From: an uncultured Nostoc sp.
GTDB lineage: Bacteria > Cyanobacteriota > Cyanobacteriia > Cyanobacteriales > Nostocaceae
DNA length: 44,199 bases
Assembly (NCBI RefSeq): GCF_937863485.1
Contig: NZ_CALMFY010000183.1
Location: 1 to 44,199 of the forward strand
Direction: 5' to 3'
Both the position numbers and the translations under genes were made by a program. The stretch's first letter is position 1, and the number at the start of each line of letters is the position of its first letter. Positions 8,462-17,638 of this stretch are shown piece by piece. Under the pieces are notes generated by a model, which made no database searches, was not told where the DNA came from, and was given only the letters and a program-made list of their open reading frames with translations.

Positions 8462-9229
8462 TTAACTTAATAGTCCCATTATGCCTTGAATCAATCGAGA
8501 GTGTGGCAAATCCTGAGAGTATAGTGCTGTTTGCACTATACTCTCACCTAAAGAACCACCACAAGCTAAAAGGCAGGCCGCAGAGGACTGAGCTAAAAGT
8601 TTATCCGTAGATTCTAAAAACGAACCGATGGCATAAAGTAAATTGTTGTTACTGATTTGGAATTCTGCATTCCGTAACGACACTATGAGAATACGGCTAG
8701 CGGTTGAAGGCATTTTGCAAAGTTCTATAGCTAGTCTGGTTTGATATTCTTCTGGGCTATCACTCAGCCACTGAACTACTGCTTCTGCAATTTCATATAG
8801 GGTATCTTTGTCTTTTTTATTTGCAAGCAACTCATCAAGATAGTCTTTGATTTCGTCAGGAAAATCATTTAGTCCTATCACCCTCATCGCAGGAACGGCT
8901 GATGTAAGAGATGATAATGCTTTCTCCCAGTTTTGAACTGCTATAGCTTTTGGCTCAAATAAATTCAAAAGAGTGTAGTAGTCAATTGAAAACTCCTCTT
9001 TGGCATGTTGAACATAGTTTATTAATACGTTCAGTAACACAGGTAATGGCGAAATATTTGTTAGTTCGTCACTCTCACAAGATATAGGTATCGATCTCTT
9101 CGCCGAGGTTTGGCCGTATCTATCCTGGAATCGATTTCGGTTGTAAAGATTGATGTAAGCTGGGAGTGACACACCATTGGAAGAAGTTTCCAGCTTCTCG
9201 GTTGAATTGGTCAAGATAGATTGTGGCAT
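8462..9229 (-). CDS. Uncharacterised helical protein, overlaps TIGR04255 gene by 110 bases
   Basis: A 255-residue protein I do not recognise. The first 60 residues are polar and probably disordered, and the remainder is predominantly helical, with Leu/Ala-rich segments near the C-terminus (LLAQSSAACLLACGG) reminiscent of HEAT-like or alpha-solenoid packing. Its ATG at 9229 lies 110 bases inside the preceding gene in another frame. On the minus strand CGGAG stands seven bases before this ATG, so the overlapping start looks genuine. This makes it translationally coupled to the TIGR04255 gene and suggests stoichiometric expression of an interacting pair. Confidence 0.68.
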   Translation of the reverse strand: MPQSILTNSTEKLETSSNGVSLPAYINLYNRNRFQDRYGQTSAKRSIPISCESDELTNISPLPVLLNVLINYVQHAKEEFSIDYYTLLNLFEPKAIAVQNWEKALSSLTSAVPAMRVIGLNDFPDEIKDYLDELLANKKDKDTLYEIAEAVVQWLSDSPEEYQTRLAIELCKMPSTASRILIVSLRNAEFQISNNNLLYAIGSFLESTDKLLAQSSAACLLACGGSLGESIVQTALYSQDLPHSRLIQGIMGLLS

Positions 9230-9914
9230 CTTTTATCTCCGTTATCTTCTCAGTGTTAAAATCAGCATCTATGAAATAGCCCACTTCATTAGTTGCATTA
9301 AGTGCATTTTTTAGTCCAAGTCCGCACCGAACACGCACCATTGCATCTGGATAATCAAGACGACACCCAAAATGCAAAAATGCTTCAGGTAAGTCTTTCT
9401 CTGACAAATCCTCAGTTACAAATACTCCTAAAACTGGGGGATTGAGCAACTCCCGCCACGGGCGATTTTCTAAGCCAAGCTCAGAGCGCATAATAAAGTT
9501 TTGGTATCTCAAACCAATCCTCGTAAAGTATGAGGGATTGTAGTATTTAGTGAGTACCTCAACAGCGCTCAATAATCGTTTTCTGAAATCCTCCCAGCTT
9601 TCATATTTCGGCGTAGAAAGAGCTATAAAATCACTTCCTAAAGTAAGTTTCCATTCTCCTGTTTTATCAGCGAACTCATAGGAAAAACTTTGCCCTAACA
9701 TGATTGGTGGTGAGTTAGGCTGTGGACTTGACAAAAACGACAAATCGATTGATTGAGGAGTATTGAAAACTGGATATTCTAATCTCACCGCTTCCTGAAA
9801 ATCTACAGGAGCTTCTTTTTCGATTATTAAAATCTTCGGAAATCGAAGCTGGCAGATTACTTCCACAAGAGGATTGCGGGTATATCTGACACGGGGTGAT
9901 TCGGGAAACTTCAT
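9120..9914 (-). CDS. TIGR04255 family protein
   Basis: A 264-residue protein. The N-terminus has the TIGR04255 hallmark: a short leader, then RNPLVEVICQLRFP, followed by a long beta-rich region with the conserved WEDFRKRLLSAVEVL and RIGLRYQNFI segments. The biochemical function of the family is unknown; it is sporadically distributed among bacteria. It is the first gene of a three-gene minus-strand operon, and the downstream gene begins inside its 3' end. No strong ribosome binding site precedes the ATG. The scattered distribution and unknown partners fit an accessory (defence or stress) module, but that is inference. Confidence 0.78.
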   Translation of the reverse strand: MKFPESPRVRYTRNPLVEVICQLRFPKILIIEKEAPVDFQEAVRLEYPVFNTPQSIDLSFLSSPQPNSPPIMLGQSFSYEFADKTGEWKLTLGSDFIALSTPKYESWEDFRKRLLSAVEVLTKYYNPSYFTRIGLRYQNFIMRSELGLENRPWRELLNPPVLGVFVTEDLSEKDLPEAFLHFGCRLDYPDAMVRVRCGLGLKNALNATNEVGYFIDADFNTEKITEIKDATIYLDQFNREAGNFFQWCVTPSLHQSLQPKSIPG

Positions 9915-10980
9915 GCAGTTGTTGAACTTGGGTAGCTGGCAATAGAACGCAAAGAACTGCTTAGGCAGTGATAAATGTATGCTAAAAAATAATTTCTAGA
10001 GTAAATAACAAGACTCAGTAAAGAAGATTCTTCACCTTGACAAACTAAATTGATTGTCTTGTCTCATCTTATTGTAAGACGACAATGGATTGCTGTCTTC
10101 CGCACTGGAAGTAAGTATTTTATAATTTCTTTATAAAATTCTCAATAGATAATTTAAGGCAAAAGCCAGTCTAGCAATGACTTTTAACGTTTAAACCCTA
10201 ACTGTATTTTTCTTAAAAATTTTATAATCTTCAAGTATGATGACTTGCACTTGCGCTTGTCTGTTATCTGTCTTGTCAGTAAATGTCTTCTTTGTCGTTA
10301 CTGCTTCTAGATCGCCTCTACCCTTCTATATTGATTTGTCTTCTTAGCTCAGTTGCATTGAAAACAAGCGATCGGTCGTTTTATAATTGGATTTGTGCTA
10401 TCCAATCAAGTAGAGCCTTAGAGACAAAGCGATCGCTTCACTAAGAAGAATTTTTCAATCACTGTGCCTCGTTATATCTCATACCAAGCATCGAGATATT
10501 GCGACGGTGGCGATTGCCCTCGCCCAAATCCCCCATTTCCGCTTCCTGTTTTGAGTAACTTAAAGTTATTGAATCTTGCTCTCTTTTTGCTTGGATATCT
10601 AGGTATCCAATAAACTAGGCAAATATTGTGTGGGCATAGCCAGCCCTTCATGCCATCCCTTTCGCCACATCCATGCCAAGGGGCAATTCGTGGGTGCAAG
10701 ATTGTGAAAAGTTTTTCAGGAATGGAGACTAGAACTTACGCATTGACAGAAAAATGATAATGTGCCAGGACTTACGCACGACGGGTTATGAAAGAATGAA
10801 CCACAGAGTACACGGAGGAATAATTTGAGAGGTTTTTTGCGTAAGTCCTAATGTTGAATTCTGTTTACCTATTGGTAATTAAAAATATTAGTACAATAAT
10901 TATACTTAACCCAATTGTAGGAAGTATTTTAATAAACAATTGTGCCAATCTAGCAAATAACTTTTCAAGGGATTTACTTA
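9915..10980. other. Intergenic spacer of about 1 kb, AT-rich with repeats
   Basis: No supportable gene lies between the TIGR04255 operon and the small membrane protein. A weak inverted repeat at about 10050-10085 (ATTGTC ... GACAAT) lies in the divergent promoter region of the TIGR04255 operon. A lone terminal-repeat-like motif AGAACTTACGCATTGACAG occurs at 10731-10749, next to the complete short element at 10767-10849. Short ORFs here lack features of real proteins. Confidence 0.4.
10767..10849. repeat. MITE-like element with 12-bp perfect inverted ends
   Basis: An 83-base element begins AGGACTTACGCA and ends TGCGTAAGTCCT, a perfect 12-bp inverted repeat, with no coding capacity inside. The same end sequence bounds a 170-base element at 28541-28710, so this is a dispersed non-autonomous family. 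An additional single end is at 10731-10749, perhaps a remnant of a neighbouring copy. The transposase that would mobilise it is not in the window. Confidence 0.7.
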
Positions 10981-11375
10981 TGGCTAAAAAATCTCAACCT
11001 AATGTAGAACAATATCAAGATGTCAGATTATCTGCCACCACAAGAATTTGGGTAATTACAGTTGCCATTCTCGGAGTTTGCGTCCCACTGTCAGCAGTTA
11101 CCAGAAGCGGTGCTATTCTTCCTTTAGTTGCTATTGGTGGCGCAGCTGTTGGTACAGTTGCTGTTTGGCGTTCTGATCAGCAAAAATCAAAAACTAACTA
11201 TTTGCAACAACAGCAAATAGAACTGTTAGAGCAAAGATTAGCGAATTTAGAAACAATTGTTAGCAGTGATGACTTGAACTTGCAAATGAAAATTAAACAT
11301 ATAGAGGCAAGGGATACTTTTGGCAACTCCTCTGATGTAAGTACTACACCCAGACAACCAAAACGCAAAGGTTAA
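10981..11375 (+). CDS. Small membrane protein with coiled-coil tail
   Basis: About 131 residues, family not recognised. After a 25-residue cytoplasm-like N-terminus come two hydrophobic segments (residues about 28-42 and 47-64), then a charged heptad-like coiled coil (QQQQIELLEQRLANLE) and a basic C-terminus ending QPKRKG. I chose ATG 10981 because AAGGGA lies seven bases upstream and the sequence before it, in frame from 10851, runs out of the edge of a repeat element. It probably sits in the cytoplasmic membrane with the coiled coil in the cytoplasm. Function unknown. Confidence 0.6.
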
Positions 11376-11783
11376 AATTAACCAATCTTCACCATTTATA
11401 CTGATTTCAGATGATCTCCCTTAAAATCAGTGCTACTAGGTTATTTTTATGTAGGTATTTATTGACTTAGCGTTACTACAACCTTTGAAATGTCTCTCAG
11501 ATTAAACTTTTCTTTGCAACTAGAACTGTTTCTGGGGAAACAGTATCTCGCTCTCCATCTCCGTTAGAATTAACTGACATCAACTAATTCTATATACTTC
11601 AGTTGCATCAGTGAATGAAATGTTTAAGTGCTATCCATCTCTCTCCCGCAAACATCTGCCAATGGCTGTGTTTTATTAGACTGCTAACATTACTGAATTT
11701 TTAATTAACTAAGGTTATAAACTTGAGTAATTGCATTGGTATAGCTTACCTTAGGTATGCAATAGTTTGCCGCAGGAATGCAG
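11376..11783. other. Intergenic spacer, no gene seen
   Basis: This 408-base AT-rich stretch lies before the WD40 gene. No ORF, clear terminator or repeat could be supported. It must contain the WD40 gene promoter, but no confident -10/-35 pair was picked. Confidence 0.35.
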
Positions 11784-13547
11784 ATGGATTGGATTAGCTT
11801 ACTCAAAGCTCAACAAACTGACTTCCTTCAACGTGTGAAAAAACCTAAAACTTATGACTTATCTTTGCTGGAAAGTCAAGTTAAAGGTTCTCACACTGAA
11901 ATAATCGGATTTCGGGGTGAGCCTTTGGCAAAACTCCAAGAACTTTCTCGCCAACAAGCAGAAGTTCTCGCCAAAAATCCGCCGCCGACGCCGCCTGAAT
12001 ATCCTGAACCTCCCGACTGGACGATACCTTTTCCCAAATACTTCCAACGACAAGCGGAAGATTATTTTTTGCGGGAGCAAATCGTTGACAGGGTGATAAC
12101 TGAACGCTTGGGGAAGTTGGTAAAAAAGGTATCACAAGATACCTTGCAAAACATGATTTTAGATGATGAGGGAAATTTGTGTGGCGAAAGTAAATTTCCT
12201 TATGTCCTAAAAGATAATCCTCAGCTAAGTGTTCAAGTTTATGTTGCTGATGGAGAAAGTTTTAATGGTATTAAGAAAGACAAAATTAGGTGGTCAGTTA
12301 CTCAAGAAGATTTGAGAAATCACCAAGGATTAATTTTTCTTTGTTTGTTTTATCCATCTACAGGTAAATTAGGTTTCGAGAAGCAAAGTATAATAACAGG
12401 CTTTTTACCTACAAATATCCTTGAACTTACTGAACCAAAACTGGATATCAGTCCGAGTAATTTGTTATATGCGGGGGGGTTAAGTTGGTATTTAGAATCA
12501 CTAGTTGCTAAAAAAGACACGTCGCCAGTAATTAATGAGAAAGCGATCGCAGAGACAATACAAACTCTACCATCAGAGCATTGCCTTAAGGGTATAGTCG
12601 GTGATTGGGAATGCTGGCAGACTTTGCAAGGGCACAATAGAGGGATTAATTGCTTGGCTTTCAGTTCTGCGTGTAAGAATGGCAAAGCTTTACCCATATT
12701 GGCAAGTGGTAGTCGGGGAGAGACGAAGCTCTGGGATTTAAGCAAGGGTGAATTAATAGATACATTATCAGAGTATCCTTGGGTGATATCTGGGCTGGTG
12801 GATGAAGTGAATTCTCTGGCTTTTAGTTCAGATGGGCAGACTTTAGTGAGTTGCGGTGCAGATTCCACAATTAAACTTTGGCACGTCGGCGCTTTAGACT
12901 TGATAGATATTTTGCACAAACATAATGGGGTAGTGCGGTGTGCTGCCTTCACCCCAGATGGCAGAATGTTAGCTACAGGCGGAGATGATCGGAAAATTTT
13001 GTTTTGGGATTTGATGCAACGTCAGGTTGCGATCGCACTTTCTTTAGATGATACAGCAGCTCATTCCCTGGTTTTGAGTCGAGACGGGGAAACTCTGGTG
13101 ACAGGTAGCTACCGCAAAATCAAAGTCTGGCGCACCTCACTTTTGATGGGAGTCAAAAGTTTAAAGGACGCACAACCGCTGCATACCCTGATGGGTCATT
13201 CTCACATTGTTGGTTCCTTGGCGATCAGTGCAGATGGTAAAATGCTCGTGAGTGGTAGCTGGGATCAAACGATTAAAATTTGGCAATTGGAGACTGGGGA
13301 ATTACTTCATACTCTGAGAGGACATAGAGATAGAGTATATGCGATCGCATTAAGTCCCGATGGTCAAATTATCGCCAGCGGTAGTGCTGATAAAACCATC
13401 AAATTGTGGCATCTACAAACTGGGGAATTGCTGGGTACCTTTACAGGTCATACTCATATAGTCACAGCATTAGCTTTCACAGCTTCCGGCGAGATGTTAG
13501 TTAGCGGGAGTTTGGATAAGACGATTAAAATTTGGCAACGGAATTGA
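11784..13547 (+). CDS. WD40 repeat protein with uncharacterised N-terminal domain
   Basis: About 587 residues. The first 260 form a domain without recognised family; it contains a Pro-rich linker (NPPPTPPEYPEPPDW) and a mixed alpha/beta stretch. Residues about 275-587 form seven WD40-type blades. Typical blade endings include ADSTIKLWHV, DRKILFWDL, DQTIKIWQL and DKTIKLWHL. The last three repeats are the most canonical (GH...SGSWD/SGSAD/SGSLD). It is likely a cytoplasmic scaffold. ATG 11784 is preferred over ATG 11778 because AGGA is six bases upstream of the former and abuts the latter. A perfect palindrome 12 bases after the stop may end transcription. Confidence 0.85.
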   Translation: MDWISLLKAQQTDFLQRVKKPKTYDLSLLESQVKGSHTEIIGFRGEPLAKLQELSRQQAEVLAKNPPPTPPEYPEPPDWTIPFPKYFQRQAEDYFLREQIVDRVITERLGKLVKKVSQDTLQNMILDDEGNLCGESKFPYVLKDNPQLSVQVYVADGESFNGIKKDKIRWSVTQEDLRNHQGLIFLCLFYPSTGKLGFEKQSIITGFLPTNILELTEPKLDISPSNLLYAGGLSWYLESLVAKKDTSPVINEKAIAETIQTLPSEHCLKGIVGDWECWQTLQGHNRGINCLAFSSACKNGKALPILASGSRGETKLWDLSKGELIDTLSEYPWVISGLVDEVNSLAFSSDGQTLVSCGADSTIKLWHVGALDLIDILHKHNGVVRCAAFTPDGRMLATGGDDRKILFWDLMQRQVAIALSLDDTAAHSLVLSRDGETLVTGSYRKIKVWRTSLLMGVKSLKDAQPLHTLMGHSHIVGSLAISADGKMLVSGSWDQTIKIWQLETGELLHTLRGHRDRVYAIALSPDGQIIASGSADKTIKLWHLQTGELLGTFTGHTHIVTALAFTASGEMLVSGSLDKTIKIWQRN

Positions 13548-13559
13548 AGTTAGGAGTAG

Positions 13560-13579
13560 AGACGCGATTAATCGCGTCT
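13560..13579. repeat. Dispersed 20-bp perfect palindrome, possible transcription end
   Basis: AGACGCGATTAATCGCGTCT is perfectly self-complementary and begins 13 bases after the WD40 stop codon. The identical 20-mer follows the small gene ending at 38625, and a degenerate version lies at 7438-7457. In each intact case it sits just beyond a stop codon and is followed by TGTACA. It could act as a 3' hairpin, though no U-tract follows. Confidence 0.65.
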
Positions 13580-13607
13580 GTACAGGAGTTAGGAGTTAAA
13601 AAACTCC

Positions 13608-13817
13608 GTTCATCCACCTTTAATACTCGTTAACGAGTCTTTGAACTGGATTCATCCACCTTTGATACTCATTAACGAGTCTTTGATACTCGTTCATCCA
13701 CCTTTAATACTCGTTAACGAGTCTTTGATACTCGTTCATCCACCTTTAATACTCATTAACGAGTCTTTGATACTCGTTCATCCACCTTTGATACTCATTA
13801 ACGAGTCTTTGATACTC
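13608..13817. repeat. Five tandem 42-bp repeats built from 21-bp half units
   Basis: Five units begin at 13608, 13650, 13692, 13734 and 13776, each 42 bases. A unit consists of two related 21-mers, one starting GTTCATCCACCTTT and the other G/ATTAACGAGTCTTTGA, both usually ending ATACTC. Some units contain the perfect palindrome ACTCGTTAACGAGT. As 42 is divisible by three, an open frame runs through with a 14-residue repeat (HPPLILINESLILV), but I see no ribosome binding site or other protein-like features. A related 21-bp array lies in reverse orientation at 24811-24870. Confidence 0.85.
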
Positions 13818-13927
13818 CTGGACAACAAACTTTAAAAACTCTTTGCGTTTGGGTGCCTCTGCGTGAAACTTAAAACTCTGCTATAGTGATTCCCATTCAG
13901 ATGCGATACAACATTATGCTGCGAGGT

Positions 13928-13956
13928 GTAGGGGCACGGCAGTGCCGTGCCCCTAC
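13928..13956. repeat. 29-base perfect hairpin palindrome
   Basis: GTAGGGGCACGGCA and TGCCGTGCCCCTAC are exact inverted complements around a single central G. This GC-rich hairpin in an AT-rich spacer is a typical cyanobacterial intergenic palindrome. It has no following U-tract, so it is not clearly a terminator. Confidence 0.7.
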
Positions 13957-13962
13957 GGGTGT

Positions 13963-14132
13963 ACTCACGTAAACGAGAACCGCTATAACAGCGTTTACCA
14001 AGTAGCGAGTGAAATTATATACAATAGCTTATCAGTTGCCTATACTCAATGATACCGAGTTAGAACTGACAGTTAAACAAGTTTTTAGCTGGTTGACTAT
14101 GAGTTAAGTAATATAGCGGTTCTCAGTTGAGT
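13963..14132. repeat. MITE-like element with GAGAACCGCTATA ends
   Basis: The left end carries ACTCACGTAAACGAGAACCG then CTATA, and the right end is its inverse, TATAGCGGTTCTC followed by AGTTGAGT. The 13-bp cores (13975-13987 and 14112-14124) are perfectly inverted and enclose about 120 non-coding bases. A third, one-mismatch copy (CGAGAAGCGCTATA) occurs at about 14248-14261, just before the NACHT gene. These look like ends of a short non-autonomous mobile element. Confidence 0.55.
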
Positions 14133-14303
14133 CCAATATAAACCTAACCCCCAGCCCCTTCCCTACAAGCGTTGGGGAGTAAATTTCAAAGCCTCTCTCC
14201 TAAAAGGAGAGAGGTTTGGAGAGAGGTCAAAGTCTATTGCATACAAACGAGAAGCGCTATACAGGTGCATTTTTACCAAATTGATGCTGTTGGAGAATAG
14301 TCT

Positions 14304-17300
14304 ATGGCGATGATAAAGCTCTGGAAGTTTTTGCGAAACATTCAAGATTTGAATTGGGGACAAGGCGTAGAGGTAACAAAGACTGGAGCCGAAGCAGCTA
14401 AAGCCGTGCTTGATTTGGCAAAAGCAATCAAAGAGCAAAAACCCAATGTTCAAAACTTCAAACCATATCTAGAACAGATTTCGTCGCTATTAGATGTATT
14501 TAATTCTCCTCTCGGTCAAATTACCAAAGAAGTAATTCCCTTTGCACCCATCGCCATTACCATCCTCAAGTTCATTATTGATGCAACCCACAAAGAGCCA
14601 AGTTTAGAAAACTGTGTACTACTAGTTAGTCAGGCTGCTTACATAGACAGCTTTCAGGATATTCTCAAACAAGATTCCGAATTCCTCAAGAAAATTGATC
14701 CAGACCGCCCAGCTTCTCATGGTTTAGCTTCGCAGATTCAGAAATTAGGTGAGCAAGAATTTAATGCGCGGGAAGTAAAAAAAGCCATCCTCTATTTCCA
14801 CGAATCTCAACTAGCAGAATCATTTAATCAGATTTTACAGCAACGCTTGCAAGAAGCCGGATTAACCGAGGCAGAAGCAAAAACCTTCACTGGAAGGGTA
14901 GCGCGTCACACCGATGAAAATATGCAAGACGCATTGGTAGAAGTCGGAGAGAAAGCGGACAAACTTTGGAAGTGGTATAGCGCCGGAGGAAAAGAAAAGC
15001 TAGAGAAAAATCTGAATATTGAAGATTATTTAGAACAGATAATTAAACCAAAGCCAGAAGAAAACATTTTTGATGAAACCCATATTACTTTTCGGGATTT
15101 GTATGTACCTTTGCAAGTCAAAGAACTGGATGCTAAAGACAATGCAAATGTTGAATTGGAAGAGTTGGTTAAGGGAATACTGAATGATCCAGATACAAAA
15201 CCCAAACAAGTTTTGTTTATTCAGGGCGAAACCGGACGTGGTAATAGTGTCTTTTGTCGGATGTTTGCCGATTGGGTACGACGCGAATTACATCCTAGCT
15301 TTACCCCAATTTTGATTCGGTTGCGATATTTGCGCGTACTAAAAGATAATTTAACTGATACTCTAGAGAACTATTTAGAAAACTTTGATTTTGTCACCAG
15401 TGATCCAGGCTGGCTGACAGATAAAAATACTCGGTTTTTGTTTTTACTAGATGGGTTTGACGAGTTATTACTAGAAGGACGAGCCAGTGGCGGCTTGAAG
15501 GAATTTCTGGAACAGGTGGAACAGTTTCAGAAAAACCCCTTTTGCCATCATCAGTTTTTGATTACTGGTCGTCCCCTAGCGCTGCAAGGAATTGAGCGGC
15601 TACTTTCACAAACCAAAAGCTTGAAGCGCGTCGAACTTCAGCCAATGGATGACTCACTTCGGCAAACATGGCTGGAAAAATGGTCAGTTGCGGCTCAAGT
15701 TAACAAGAGTGAGTTTGAAGAATTTTTGCAGGCTTGCCCTGATGAAGTCAAAAACAACCTAGCACGAGAACCTTTACTACTCTATTTACTGGCACGGATG
15801 CACCGAGACAACCGTCTCAATGTCCAAATGTTTGCAGGCGCAGACGCTATTAAGGCAAAAATCCGCATTTATGACGAATCGGTGAAGTGGGTACTAGAAA
15901 AACAACGTGACAGTGAAAATCAGAATGATAACTCCCGCTTGACTGGATTAGAGAGTGAGGATTTACGGCAGTTTCTCACGGAAGCCGCTTTGTGTGTGGT
16001 GCAGTCTGGGAATGAATCTGCCAGAGTGACGATGTTAGAAGCACGGCTCAAAGACAGCAACAACCCAGCTGCAAAGTTAATTCAGGATGTCAGACAGGAG
16101 AATGCCTCCCAAAAAAATCAACAAGATAAGCTACTCAATAACCTGTTAACGGCATTTTATATTAAACCAGCCTCCGGTGATAAAGGCGGCTCTGTGGAGT
16201 TTGTCCACAAGAGTTTTGGCGAGTTTTTATTTGCAGAACGGTTACTAGAAAGCTTTGTGGATTGGATAACCAAGGTAAGCAAGCGTGACTTTATTACCAC
16301 GGAGGTAATAGATAAGCAGATTTACGATTTATTCGGGTATGGGAATTTAACACTTGAGATTGTCGAATATTTGATGGGGTTGTTGGCTGAGAGTTCAGAA
16401 TTTCACGATGTAGAACGCTTGTCTCAACTTTTTCAAAGATTAGAGGATTTCTATTTCCGTTGGTGCGATGGGGAATTTATTGATGCAGAAGATGCAAACC
16501 TGCCTCTGATAAAGAAAAAACAATTGCGGGAGCAATTACCAGAGCGAAAAATTGAGTTGGGATTGCGTCAGGTGGATGTGTATACAGGGCTGAATGTGAT
16601 GATTTTGCTTCTAGAGTTGCATCGCTATGCCCAAAGAAAAGACGACCTCAAAGACAAAATTACCTTTCACCCCTGCGGTAAACCTAATACCGATCAATTT
16701 GACTCAGAACGCTTGCTCCGTATTATCGGCTATAGTCACTGCCTGAGTATCTCTGCTTTTAGAGAAAACTTAAGATTATTTCTCAGCGGTGCCGACCTCA
16801 GCGGTGCCAACCTCAGCGGTGCCAATCTCAGCGGTGCCAACCTCAGCGGTGCCAACCTCATCGGTGCCAACCTCAGCGGTGCCCACCTCAGCAGTGCCAA
16901 CCTCAGCAATGCCGACCTCAGAGGTGCCAGCCTCCAAAAAGTTGTATGGAACAGTGACACAAAATGGCTCAATGCTAGGGGGCTGCATGAAGTAGTCGCT
17001 GTATCTCCAGAGTTGGCGCAAGACTCAGCTTTTGCGGCTGCGGTTGCCTTGAGTCAGGGCATCAGTTGGGTGAGAGAAGGCAAAATTAAAGAAGCACAGG
17101 AAGCTTTCAAGCAAGCCCAAATATTTGACCGTAGTTTTATAAACTCTGCTGAATCTTTGAATAGCATCTGCTGGGTTAGCTGTTTACACGGTTATGCTAA
17201 AAATTTTCTCTTCATCTGTGAAAAAGCTGTTACCTTAGACCCTGACAAGAAAATCTATCAAGATAGTCGAGGACTGGCTAGAGTTTTGACTGGCGACTTG

Positions 17301-17462
17301 GCAGGGGCATTAGAAGACTTTCAAGCTGCTGTAGACAGTGGTGCACTTAATTACTCAAATGATGTGAAGCAGCGACGGCTACGCTGGATAGAAGCACTGA
17401 AGTCAGGAAATAATCCCCTCACGCCAGAGGAATTGGAGAAGTTGCGAAAAGCTGAGGGCTAG
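14304..17462 (+). CDS. NACHT NTPase with pentapeptide repeats and C-terminal TPR-like region
   Basis: A 1052-residue STAND-type protein. Residues 1-250 are a helical N-terminal region without a recognised effector. The NACHT NTPase follows, with Walker A at 308-315 and Walker [10 protein letters not shown] around Asp383. Next come helical winged-helix/ARM-like segments (to about 800), a pentapeptide-repeat block of A(N/D)LSG units (about 827-877) and a TPR-like tail. STAND proteins use ATP-driven oligomerisation in signalling or phage defence. The P-loop reads GETGRGNS, so the universal Lys is Asn314 and nucleotide hydrolysis is doubtful. GGAGA eight bases upstream supports ATG 14304. No partner gene is obvious; the protein may be self-contained or a degenerate decoy. 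Confidence 0.85.
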   Translation: MAMIKLWKFLRNIQDLNWGQGVEVTKTGAEAAKAVLDLAKAIKEQKPNVQNFKPYLEQISSLLDVFNSPLGQITKEVIPFAPIAITILKFIIDATHKEPSLENCVLLVSQAAYIDSFQDILKQDSEFLKKIDPDRPASHGLASQIQKLGEQEFNAREVKKAILYFHESQLAESFNQILQQRLQEAGLTEAEAKTFTGRVARHTDENMQDALVEVGEKADKLWKWYSAGGKEKLEKNLNIEDYLEQIIKPKPEENIFDETHITFRDLYVPLQVKELDAKDNANVELEELVKGILNDPDTKPKQVLFIQGETGRGNSVFCRMFADWVRRELHPSFTPILIRLRYLRVLKDNLTDTLENYLENFDFVTSDPGWLTDKNTRFLFLLDGFDELLLEGRASGGLKEFLEQVEQFQKNPFCHHQFLITGRPLALQGIERLLSQTKSLKRVELQPMDDSLRQTWLEKWSVAAQVNKSEFEEFLQACPDEVKNNLAREPLLLYLLARMHRDNRLNVQMFAGADAIKAKIRIYDESVKWVLEKQRDSENQNDNSRLTGLESEDLRQFLTEAALCVVQSGNESARVTMLEARLKDSNNPAAKLIQDVRQENASQKNQQDKLLNNLLTAFYIKPASGDKGGSVEFVHKSFGEFLFAERLLESFVDWITKVSKRDFITTEVIDKQIYDLFGYGNLTLEIVEYLMGLLAESSEFHDVERLSQLFQRLEDFYFRWCDGEFIDAEDANLPLIKKKQLREQLPERKIELGLRQVDVYTGLNVMILLLELHRYAQRKDDLKDKITFHPCGKPNTDQFDSERLLRIIGYSHCLSISAFRENLRLFLSGADLSGANLSGANLSGANLSGANLIGANLSGAHLSSANLSNADLRGASLQKVVWNSDTKWLNARGLHEVVAVSPELAQDSAFAAAVALSQGISWVREGKIKEAQEAFKQAQIFDRSFINSAESLNSICWVSCLHGYAKNFLFICEKAVTLDPDKKIYQDSRGLARVLTGDLAGALEDFQAAVDSGALNYSNDVKQRRLRWIEALKSGNNPLTPEELEKLRKAEG
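16780..16935 (+). repeat. In-gene 15-bp tandem repeats encoding pentapeptides
   Basis: About ten consecutive 15-base units of the type AGCGGTGCCAACCTC encode A(N/D)LSG pentapeptides inside the NACHT gene. The central copies are identical or nearly so at the DNA level, which implies recent duplication by slippage rather than old protein-level conservation. The copy number is likely variable between strains. Confidence 0.8.
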
Positions 17463-17520
17463 GCTAATTCGTAATTCGGGCGTAGTCTCACGCAAAGACG
17501 CAAAGATAAGATGCCATGCT

Positions 17521-17604
17521 GATGCCTACGGCGGGCTGCGCCAACGCACTTTCTGCCAAAATCTCTGTCACTTGGCGATGCCTGCGGTGAGCTTGGCTAA
17601 CGCA
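17521..17604. repeat. Pair of GATGCCT...AACGCA direct repeats
   Basis: Two 28-base copies, 17521-17548 and 17577-17604, both run GATGCCT(A/G)CGG then a GGCT core and end AACGCA. They resemble the short palindromic repeats common in Nostoc spacers. They lie between the NACHT and Uma2 genes and have no coding role. Confidence 0.5.
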
Positions 17605-17638
17605 CATAATAAAACCATCCCCTCTATTTCACTCACTT

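Noticed and set aside
10472..10699. 75-residue minus-strand ORF in the spacer
   Set aside because: Odd composition, no ribosome binding site and no family features; it lies in a repeat-rich intergenic region.
13641..13835. 64-residue ORF with HPPLILINESLILV repeats
   Set aside because: It exists because the 42-bp DNA repeat is divisible by three; there is no ribosome binding site, and the DNA periodicity and palindrome explain it.
16736..17021. Repetitive minus- and plus-strand ORFs ([10 protein letters not shown] and [10 protein letters not shown] types)
   Set aside because: These are other-frame translations of the 15-bp pentapeptide repeats of the NACHT gene.
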